NCBI GenBank assembly: GCA_947359465.1 | Contig: OX375880.1 | Coordinates: forward strand, 16,996,120 to 17,060,119 | Origin: Metellina segmentata | Taxonomy: Eukaryota > Arthropoda > Arachnida > Araneae > Tetragnathidae | Direction: 5' to 3' | Length of the DNA stretch: 64,000 bases | Part shown: one piece after another, positions 26,501-38,431 of the stretch | Layout: every line of letters begins with the position of its first letter | Numbering within the stretch: the first letter of the stretch is position 1 | Notes under the pieces: generated by a model | The model's database searches: none | What the model was told of the DNA's origin: nothing | What the model saw: only the letters and a program-made list of their open reading frames with translations | Program-made: the position numbers and the translations under genes

Positions 26501-29500
26501 TAAAAAATAACAAACCCATCCTTCAAATTTTAACACTGGAATTAAAATTCGCAGCAACCATTTGAACAATGCATTCTGAACCTTTTGATTACACCGACTT
26601 ACCAAAAATGGATTTGAAACATTGCTTTATAGATAAAAAGAAAAGAGGACAACCTTTAATTGCAAAATATGAAAAAGAGTGCTTTGTGAAACAGAAAATT
26701 ATTGATTCAGCAATATTCTCGTCTCTAAAGTATTAAACAAAGTGGTTTTAGAAGCATCTGACCTACTTGCTTGAACTAAAGTTTTTAAGTTAGCATAAAA
26801 ATTTATTTCGTTACATAGTGGCCTCTATATATAAACAGGTTGTACTTTGAAAGTGCGGTATGCATGTGAGGCGTCACATGAGCCCACCCAGTGGTGTAAC
26901 AGAGGAATGCAGTGTTCCACGAATCGTCCTGGTGGTGCCATGACGATATATGTTCCATTAATTGGGCATTCTGCATAAAAAGGTTCCATACTTTTGCAAA
27001 ATATTTTATTACTAAGTGCAGCATTTTCATAAGATAGAAAGTTGATTGGGTACAGCTACACTCTATGTTTATGAGCGGTGGCAACGGCCTCAGCGATTTT
27101 TTTGGCACACTTCTAGTAGTGAGTTATGATAAATTAGGTTAATTCATCTGTCTTTACGGTTGTTGTGGTTTTCAGGGCAACCTCGGCAAACGGAAACTTT
27201 CAATTTTCATTTTGAATAATTTAGAAAGTTCTTTAAAAATCTGTTAAAGTCGTTTGATTTCATTGGTTCGTTTGAAATTTTTTCTTTCTTCCAATAGGTT
27301 ATTTTGTTTTTACTATATCCTTTGATTGCATTGGTCTTTTTAAATCGTTTTCTGTGATACCATGGGTCCATTTATTTGTACTTCAACAGTTGTGGAATTT
27401 TTATTTTATTTCAATAGTTTGCACGAAAGGATTAAAAGTTTTGTTTTTTGACCATTTTCATTATTTATTCCCCCCCCCCTGCAAGAGTTCTGACGTTATC
27501 AGGTTGTATTATTTTTTGCTTTTTTTAAAAAATTTTTCTCCACTGTAGGAAAATACATAATTGATATTTCAGGGTTTTCTTACCCAACAAATGCAGCTCA
27601 GTTTTTCTGCTGGTTCACAATTGTGTTTTAAAATGTGTTTAAGCTTATTACATCGTGTGAAAGTTAAAAAATATATACTTTTCAAAACGTTCTCAAACGT
27701 GTTTTCAAGCTTTTATTTTCCGTAGTAAAAAGAAAAATATTTGTGGAATAAAATTTTTTTTGAAAGAATTCTTTTCTTAGTAACATTGGAAGTGCACCAA
27801 AAAAAAAATCGCCAAGGCCGTTGCCACCACTCAAAAACATAGACTGTAGCTGTACCGTTGATTGAATTAATGTCACACTGGAACAATAATACGAGCTATC
27901 AATCTCAATGGGAAAGATCCGCGGACAACGCTTCGTCATTTCGAATCATATCCAGATTAGATCCTACCCGAGCTGGCATACCACTTTCCGAATTTCCATA
28001 CCATGCCAAAGTGAGGATATCTGGAGCCACAACCACCATGGTCTTTGGTTGGATTGAGTTTTGAACTTGCAACCCTCAGGTTGCCAATCTGCTACTCTTC
28101 CACCTGGGCTATTGCAGCCAGCACTTTTACAAGAGTAAATATTTAAGGAGAACATCACATGAATATATGCATCAACATACTTGGGTTTTTCTATATCCCC
28201 CATCACAGTAGATTCACCCAATTCATTTTTTAGGAAAGTTTCCAGCAAATCGGCATCATACGGGCGAACCCCAACGAACACTTTGTCTTTCAAGCGGAAA
28301 TAAAGGCAGCGGCATTCTCGCATTGTCTTGCCTGAAAGAAAACACAGAGGGTTTCGATTTTTAAACCATGGAATTACTGTGTTTGATTACAACTTTTACA
28401 AAGAAATCATTGGCAGTATCAAAGAAGCATTTTTCAGGGAACGTAGTTCAATAAAAGTTTAAAAATAAGTTGGTAAATCTTGATCGAGAAACTACGCTGT
28501 CTGTCTGGAAAGTATTCAGCCATAAAACAAGGAAACACTGGGAAATATGCTGCTGGTTCAGTTCTAGTTTTCACAAACTAAACACTGAGGGGAGCCCTAA
28601 AATACAGGGACTTGTATTCTGGCATAATTTATGTTAAATAGTAGGAAACCTTCCCAAGTTGGGTGGTAGGTAGTTAATGTCATGCTGGAACAACACGACA
28701 GGATACTGGCGACGATCCAGATCAATCTCTAAGGGAGAGATCCAAGCACAACGCTTCGAAACACGGTCAGCTCACGAGAACAACACCTGAGCTGGAACCC
28801 CACTCTCCAAACTTCTACACCAATGTGAGGACATTTCTGAGCTCAGATGGCAAAATGTTATAAGTTACTTTTCCGAAAAAATTGAGGAAGTCCCATTCTG
28901 GAGTCTAATTTGTTAATGTTAAGAAGGTGGCAAAATGTCGTACGTCTTTCTCTTTCAGTTTATGAAAAACAAAGGTGGAAAATTGTAATAAGTCAAAAAC
29001 CACAGAACCACATGTTGAATCTTAAAATTACTGTTACGAAAAAAAAAAAAGTGACCTACAACATTCTGTCATCAGAGCACAGATTTGAAGCCACGTCACA
29101 TTTAATGCACACCAGTTATTGTGTATCCAGAACCAAAGTGATCGATCCTTGTTCCAGATCAAAGACAACTGCTCATAATTTTGAACCATCACCATGACGA
29201 GATTACACAAGAGCTGGTACCCTGCCCCTAACCACAAGGCCAAATGGGCTATAGCCTCAGTGAGGCAATTTTGCTTGAACACAAATCAGTTTGATGGCTA
29301 GAGACAAGTGAGTGACTGGTTATATTGACTTTCTCTAGTTCAGAATCTTTTAAAAATTCACTGTATCGATGAGGGAAAATGCATAAAAATCCCTAATAAA
29401 ATACATGATATGAGGGAGGCATTTTTGGCTAAGGTAAATGTCGGTGGCGGTACAGTTTCTGCAACGGTACGTGTTTCTGAATGTGACGTCAATAGGCTTG

Positions 29501-32500
29501 TTTTTCGAATACGATTTCACACCTTCACTAGTAAAAATTCTAGAGAGAGAGTAAATCCCGAATTAAAATATAGTAGTTGATTGTAGAAAGGCCAATTATA
29601 GATTAACTAGTCTCCAGGTAACACACTCTAAAACTAGGATCTAGGCAGCATTCTCTAAACCTAGTCTCTAGGTAGCATTCTCTAAAACTAGTCTCTAGGT
29701 AGCCTTCTCTAAAACTAGTCTCTCGGTAGCTTTCTCTAAAACTAGTTTCTAGGTAGCCTTCTCTAAAACTAGTCTTTAAGTTGCACACTCTAAAAATAGT
29801 ATCTAGACAGCATTCTCTAAACCTAGTCTCTAGGTAGCATTCTCTAAATCTAGTCTCTAGGTAGCATTCTCTAAATCTAGTCTCTAGGTAGCATTCTCTA
29901 AAGCTAGTCTCTAGGTAGCATTCTCTAAAGCTAGTCTCTACATAGCATTCCCTAAAACAAGTCTACATAGCATTCTCTAAACCTAGTCTCTAGGTAGCAT
30001 TCTCCAAAACTAGTTTCTAGGTAGCCTTCTCCAAAATTAGCCTCTAAGTAGCACACTCTAAAACTAGTATCTAGTCAGCATCGGCACTCCCACATATTTT
30101 TTTTTATGGAGAGGGGCCCATTATTAATAGTAGTCAACAAGTGCAAACATCTTAGGCCAATTATAGATTAACTAGTCTTTAGGTAACACTCTAAAACTAG
30201 GGTCTAGGCAGCATTCTCTAAACCTAGTCTCTAGATAGCATTCTCTAATACTAGTTTCTAGGTAGCCTTCTCTAAAACTAGTCTCTAAGTAGCACACTCT
30301 AAAAATAATATCTAGGCAGCATTCTCTAAACCTAGCCGCTAGGTAGCATTCTCTAAAACTAGCCTCTAGGTAGCATTCTCTAAAACTAGCCTCTAGGTAG
30401 CATTCTCTAAAACTAGTTTCTAGGTAGCCTTCTCTAAAACTAGTCTCTAAGTAGCACACTCTAAAAATAGTACCTAGGCAGCATTCTCTAAACCTAGTCT
30501 CTAGGTAGCATTCTCTAAAACTAGTCTTTAAGTAGCACACTCTAAATCTAGTATCTAGTCAGCATCGGCACTCCCACATATTTTTTTATGGAGAGGGGCC
30601 CATTATTAACAGTAGCCAACGAGTGTCAAATATCTTAGGACAGCCCTGTACCCCACTCTCCAAACTTTCACATCACATCCATGTGAGGACATTTGAGGCC
30701 CCAGCAGATTTAAATTGCACCAGTTCTGGTGGGCACTGTGGTCTTCGGCTGGAAAGAGAGATCGGAGACTAGCACAGAACAAAAGAAAACCGTATCACAT
30801 TCATACCAGTAGACAGAACTAAAGCCAGGATTCCCCCAGTGCTGGTGCCCGCGACGAGGTCAAAGAAATTGGCCACCGGTTTGCCCAATATCCTCTCCAG
30901 CTCATCCAGCATTTGAATGAGGACCATTCCACGTATCCCTCCACCATCCAGGCACAAGACGCGGCAGCTCCTCGAAGTGTCCCCTTGTTGGGAGCCCTGG
31001 TGGGAACACAGGTTTTCTCGAACATCTGGACTGAAGCCAGCTGACAGCAAGATTTCCTCGAACACTGCACAGAACAAAAAAGACAGGTTGACAAGCAATT
31101 AGAAGGAATGAGATTTAGATATAGACTGAATGTAAATGAAAGCTTTGGAAGAGATTCATGTTAAAAATTGTACAGAGAGGGGTGCCAGCTCAAGTGTGAT
31201 GAGGTCATACCTGAGCTGGCACCCTCTCTTCCAAACGTCCACACCATGCCAATGTAGGAGATGTTGCGTGTTGAATAACACTGACATATAACAGGAATAA
31301 AATGCATTGAACTTTTAATAGGAATACATCGGAACAGGTAAAAATTTTCTCGTCACTCCGGAGGAATGCTAGAGATTTTGAATTTTCGTACATCAGCAAA
31401 ATGTCCCGGTTGGCCTCTGTCTCACTGGACGACCCCAGAGAAGTTCGCTCCCGTGATGTCCCAATAAACTTAGGTGGAATAAGTGTTAGGATTGATTCAC
31501 TACACCAACATGAGGTCATGAAATATTCAATATGCACCAGCCCATAGGTACATGACGGTCTTTGGTTGGACAGTTTCGAATTCAGAGATCTCCGATTGCT
31601 AATTTGCTACTCTTCCAACATGACTGCGACAGCCTGTCAGTTATGAGTCCTGATGCAGATATTAAGGGCAAAATAGGGTGGTAGATCAGGTTTTATGGCA
31701 CAAGGGCCATATTTGGCCAAGCTGCACCAATGTCAAGTAAATGGGCATACACATAAGGAAACTTATCACTGTGATCATAGTTTCGATGTACAAGACTTTC
31801 AATGAATAAAGATGAAGTAGCTTCGTCGCAAGCACATATTGCAATACAACTCAACACTCAAGGAAAACTTTTACTGACACAGAAGGTACCCTGGGAGGAA
31901 TCAAACCTGACAGACCTGTTCTGACTACAACTCGCTAACAGCTAGAGCCAGTGGGCTAACAACTGGAAATTCTTCGGTACAACAAAAAAATTTCTATTTT
32001 ACTCTTATAAATGAAAGCGGATAGACAAACAAAATTGAAGTTTAACATTAGAAAAACAGGACAAATCAATTTTAAATGGCTCTTAATTTCTACCATAAAA
32101 GTTGATATGAACAAAAACATATCAGTCTGTAGCATATATTTAGTGCAATTTTTTTTAATTAACAAAGAATGTCTGGGCAAAATATGTGAATTCTATCACT
32201 TTGATTCATTAGGAAGAACCAATTAAAATTCCAGTATCAATACTTAACATTGAGAGAATTCATATCCTAATTGTATCAATCTTCAATTAATTGCTTTAAA
32301 GTTAATATTAGGAGTAATGTGCTGATATTTATATAAGGATAGCATTCCCAAAATAATGATTGAAGTCAGACTTACAAGTCTCCGTCGTTTTGGAAAATGC
32401 ACAATTTTCTGGTGCTATACCATTAAACTGTCCATTCACTGTACAACCATCATTGCAAGAATGCATAGGTGCCGAGCAGCGATTCGCCCCAATGATGTGA

Positions 32501-35500
32501 AGAGCATAAAGAATCTCCCCTAAGGAACTTTTCTTGTCGGTGGCAGCAATGTGTCGAGGGCTCTCCCCGCTGTTGTTCAGACAGTTCACGTCAGCACCAA
32601 AAGCAATGAAAGTCTGAACCAGGGAAATGTCTCCACTCTGAAAGTCAATGAAAAGGAAATTGAAGCTCTTTCGCATGAGTGAAACATTGGTACTTGCCAA
32701 CTATCCCGTCGACCATGAAAGTTTGTGCAAGCTACGCCTGATTTTGGCAAATCATTTCGGATTCCGAAAATCCCTAATGCCATTCCAGGTAGGAATACAT
32801 TGGGAATTTCTATTTTGAATGCCGTGGGGGAACCACGCTTACACAGTACAAAGTCCCAAATCCGGATATTTTGCAAACCGGCGGAATTATTTCTCTCTTA
32901 GTCTTTCTATCTTTCATCCACCTTTCAACAATCTTTAAAGAACAAAGCTTTCAACCTGGACCAAATTGATGAAACAACGCTAAATAACAGGACATGTTCA
33001 GAGTAAAATACCAAGCAGAAAAATTAGAAGATTTGTAAATAAACTTAGTTGCATTGCATAAAACAGTTTTTTTCCTTCAAAAAAATTTATTCCTATTTAT
33101 ATATCTGCCATTTTAGTATTGCAAATGTGTTCTGGATGTAAATGATGCGCAGGTTAGATTAGGGTTTTTCTGACAAAAAAACTGCAAATAATATGAAATG
33201 GCCGAGATCACGAGGATTCCGGATTTTGTACTGAAATACAACAATTTTTGTTTCTTGAAAATGGTCAATGAGAAGGTACGTAAGTCTTACATACGTTGAC
33301 CATGAGAGAGTTGGTGGTGCAGATTAGGCCAAACCACCATGTTTATCCATTATTGGTGCTAAATCGTACAATTGCTGAAAAGTTTTCCTTGTCAAATATG
33401 GTCGATGGGAAAGCACGCAAGTATCGAAATATTTTCATGGGCCCGAGGAAACGGAGACCAAAGCTCTTACTTTAACGGCTAAGTGCAGGGGAGTGTCACC
33501 GTCGGAATTCTGGAGATCGGCGTCTGCGTTGTGACTGAGCAGCATCACGGCGCAGGAGAGGCGGTTACGTTTCACCATGACGTGCAGAGCGGTGTCGCCT
33601 TGGAAGTTTTTGGCATTGACGTTGCAACCATGCTCGATCAGAAGTTCGGTGAGCTGCAAAAATCGTGTAAAATTCATGTTGGAGCTTTTGGAATATCATC
33701 TAACTACTCATACTATCCTACAATGTTTCTAAAAATAAATAACAGTTTGAGATTTGACTTTGTACATAAAAGAATTGCAAATTCTCAGGTTAGAAGAATC
33801 TTGAACAATCCGCGCCACTGCTATAGGAAATTGTAGAATAGTTTAACACACTGCAAAAACCTTAAAAAAAATTATTTTATAGAAAGATGCCTGCATTCCA
33901 TCTGTTGGAAAAAACTTTCCTTGAGTTCTTCTTTCTTTTTTCTCCTCACAGATTACTGAACGAAAGACAAATTTTCATGTGGAATGTAACAGCAAAACGA
34001 ATTAGAGATGCTCCACATTCATGTTTTAGAATTCTTAGAACTGAATGGATGCATAACAGTCAGTAAAACCAAATTATGGTTAGACTTCCTGAAATTTTAG
34101 ATATTACCTCATATTGTGTTGTTGTCTAGCAATCACAATGACTTCCATTAAAGTATTAACAGGCGAGTTGTACTACACTGAGGAAGTTGGAATCTTTTTC
34201 GAGTATAAGCTAGTTTCAAAATGATGATTTCACACTTAAAATATTCTCATTTCCATTACTGGTAGAGAGAAATTAAGGTATGAAAGTTTCCTACCTCTGG
34301 GGTTTTAGACCAATGAAGAGGAGTTCCACCGTATTTAATATCACTGTTGAAAAATCTATTGCTGTAGGTATCTAGCAGTTCTTTCATTGATCTACATATG
34401 AAACAAAATAAGATAAAATATTTTAGACAATGTTTACAGCACAAGCACTCTTGATGTGTTAAACATTCTTCCTACTATAAATAATTTTAAGGTACAGCTT
34501 TCATACAAAGATTCTTTTTGTGGCAACACTTTCAGCAAATGTTTTGTAGCGAGTTGTGGCACAGGCATGCCTGCTCGATTAGGATTATGGCAACCTCGTG
34601 ATTATTTGAATATATTTTATTGATTTTTTTAATTCATTACCTTTTTTATTTAACCATGCCAAAAAACACTAGATTGCTAGGATTAATGTTATCTATATAT
34701 TATAACATTCATACTATATAGCCTGGTTCCATTAAAACTAATAAATTATTACATTGGACACATTTCTATACCAATAATTCAGAAAAAGGAAAGATTTTTG
34801 CACAAATATAAATACTTACATAGTAGTAAAATAATTGGTTGTGCAGATTATTTTTCATAAAAAAATTATTTTGGTTAATTTTTTAATTATTTTCTGCTAA
34901 CCCTAAAATTGTGTTTTTTCTAACAAATTCTTCCTTGGCCACATAAAAAGCATCCCAATAAAATGAACCAAAAGTGTTGACACTAAAAAATATTTATATC
35001 AAAGCTATCCAATTTTAGCCCACAACTGAAAAGCACAATAAGTTGACACTTGACTGAAAAGAAAGAGTTTCATACCTAGCATTGTTATCAAATTCTGATA
35101 TAATGTAACATGTAAATGTAAAGTTTAGATCTGATTCTGAAGAAGTTCTAATTCATGTAAAGTTTAAACAATGGTGAAAAAATCAATTGGCACTATGAAT
35201 ACTAAAAAAAGAAACATTACTACTAAGAACTTTACTTTCATGTGTTAACACAAAGATTTGAAATCTGATAATTGTATCTTACAAGCAAGGGGAAATCAAT
35301 ATCTACTTATTTTCCAAAAAAGCATATTTCTGACTGTAGGAAGTTAAAAATGTTACCGTGAGGGCGAATCACAGTTGGATGATGAGTGGTTTTCAGTTAT
35401 GTTGTAAATGCAGCTCAGGTTGACATCTACCCCAGCTTTAAGAAATTCCATCACGCAATCCGTCCTGTCAGCCATGCAAGCTAAGTGAAATGGAGTACAA

Positions 35501-38384
35501 CCTTTGTTGTTGAATGAGTTGATGACAGATGCAGTTGATTTTCTTGTTAAAACCTGTAAAAATAACACCATTTAAAGTTATAATTTATTCTAAAACAGTA
35601 ACTTTAGAGTAAAATGATAAATACTTTAAATTTTGAACGAAAAAAAAATGTTTGCCACTGCATTACTTGACTGTATGTTTTTCAACTGAGTTACTTATTT
35701 ATACAAGGGCTGTTCAGAAAGTAACTTGCGTTTTAGAATATAAAAAAACCTAAATGGAAGGAAACATTTTTTATTATATTTGAAAGGCACATTGTTCAGC
35801 TACTTTTCAACAGAATCTCCGTATAAATTAAGACACTTATCACAATGGTACACCAGCTTGTTAATTTAATCGTCATGGAATGTTGCCACATCAGATTTCA
35901 ACAATGCATGGACGCCTGCATGCAGTTCCTCGTCATCGTCGAAGCGCTGTGTTGCGAGTCAGGTCTTCATGTGTGGAAACAAGTGAAAGTTGCTCAGGGC
36001 AAGGTCCGGACTGTAAGGTAGATGTTCTGTACAAAGTTCCCGATAAATTTAAATAAGTCCCAGTTTTTTTGCGAACAAAAACCTAATCACTGATCGCACT
36101 TCACAACTTGCGGGATTTTCTATTGTAGCACACATTTTAAACATTCACAGTGAACAAAGCAGAAGCATCACGCACCACAAACGATCACAACCTGATGCAT
36201 AATTATTCAGAAGATGCTCCAACACCAAGAGGGGGATGCTAGCGCCATCTCTCGACGCACAATGGAAAAATGCAAGTTACTTTCTGAACAGCTCTTGTAT
36301 ATATTTTTGTGTGATATGTCTAGAATATTCCATGTAAAACATTTCATCTAGAATATTCCACATAAAACATTTCATCTAAAACATTCCATCTGGAATATTC
36401 TATCTAGAATATTCCATCTAGAATATTCCATGTAAAGCATTCCATCTAGAACTTTAAACGTAAAATGAATTGTGAAAAATAAATGTAAACTACAACGTAA
36501 ACAATGTCACATAAAATTTACATGAAACCTGTGATAAAAAGCACATTAGAGTTAGTAAGCATGAGCACCCTATTTTTTTTATCTAACATGACAAAAATTT
36601 GCTACAATGATGAAGAAATATCATCCTTGGATAAAAGTAGGATTAGTTAACACAGAGACAAATGGTCCTAGAGAGAGTGACCAACTCTTCTGTACTAAAG
36701 CGAATTTGTATATCATATTTTTTTAATCCAATGTGACACAAATTTGCTACAATGACGAAGAAATATAATCCTTGGATAAAAGTAGGATTAGTTAGCATGG
36801 AGGCAAATGGTCTTAGAGAGAGTGATCAACTCTTCTGTACTATAGCTAATTTGTATGGATCCTCACTGCTCCTGTATTGACCATCTATTTCTCTTAAAAA
36901 TATTTCATTAACAATCAAGGTTGCTAAATTTAAATTGCATATTATTCCAGCCCAATATATTCTGTATAAACTGACATTATTACCAAAGAAAATGAGCAGT
37001 CTCATCATCAGCATACTGTCTGGATCAGTTCTCATGGCAAGCAGACAGTAGATTCAATGCCAAACTTTGCCCAAATGGTGATAAACTTTTTAAGGTAAAG
37101 TAAGGCCCGATTTACAAAATGCGTGAGCATTTGGATAACAGAAAGTATAAACTCCACTTTTCATCTAGTTTGTTAACACTGAAAATCCACTAAACAGTAT
37201 AAGAGATATAGTATAAAACTGCTTTTGCATCACTTTTCGTACTATACTGAAGCACCATAAACTTTCCGAAACCACAATAGGACCATGGTCACTTGGTTGG
37301 AAGAGAGGCAGATTAGCAAACCGAGTTGACAGTTTGCAACTTGATCCAACCAAAGACCATCGTGTAGATGGAGGCTGGTGTATATTAAATCTCTCATGGT
37401 CTCAAATTTTTTGCATCGCCATTCTGTGGAAGTTTAGAGAATAGGTTGCCAACTCAGGTGTGACCTCGTCACCGGACCATGGCCAAAATGACAAAGTGTC
37501 CTCGAATCTTTCCTTTTGGGACTGATTCCAGATCGTCACCCCATTGTGTTACTCTAGTGCGACATGAACTCTGCTACCCACCGACCCAGATCGCGATTCA
37601 AACTTAGAGCCCGATGGACATAAAAGAGACATACGGAAGTTGAACAACCAACCTGAATAATGTCCTTGGTGGTTGTTGCAGCAGTGTGGAAGACGGTATC
37701 ACCACTTGCGTCAGTGATGTCAATGCGTGCATCGAGTTCAATGAGAGCTATGACAGAATTGATTTGTTGTGCTTTTACGGCCACATGGAGGGGAGTCATC
37801 AAAGTCCCTTCACACACGGTATTCACTTGACTTAAAAGAATAAAGCAGACATAAGATAAAGGCCCTGTAAAAGATTTACAGAGCAGTATTGTGACTGAAT
37901 ATGAGTATGGCTATAGATTTAAGTTGTTATTTACTACATTGACTCTCAAATTCAGGTTCCGCTAACTCCTAGAACACCACAACACTCAACTATGTAACAA
38001 TTTATTTAAGAATTGAATTTGTTAATGTGTATGCCTTTACACTTACTTTATTATGCTTGTAATGCCCATTAATACTTGTTTAAAAAGTCCTGGTGTGATC
38101 TGTTATTTCATAATTTGAGCTATCCTTCCCAGCAAATTGATTTAAAAAGAAAATATCTAACTTGTCAGAGAAAACCCAAGCAGCCTTTTCTGACAAGTTA
38201 GTGTTTTCATTTTACATCAATATATTGGGATGGATAGCAATAAAATAACAATGATTTCATACAAAAGGCACTACAACCATCACATAAGTGTAGACATGCA
38301 CATGAAAGAATTCAATTCTTGAAATAAATTGTTTGAGTTAAAAATGGCTATCTAGGAGTTGGTCAAACCCGAACTTTAGATTCG

Positions 38385-38431
<47 letters not shown>

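Noticed and set aside
30172..30540. 122-codon ORF with a regular 9-residue repeat
   Set aside because: It is the minus-strand reading of the 27-bp minisatellite. The frame stays open only because 27 is a multiple of three.
29590..30640. CRISPR-like array
   Set aside because: Repeats are contiguous 27-mers without unique spacers, and the genome is eukaryotic; it is a minisatellite.
33483..33836. 117-codon plus-strand ORF
   Set aside because: Antisense shadow of PLA2G6 exon 6 extended by chance into the intron.
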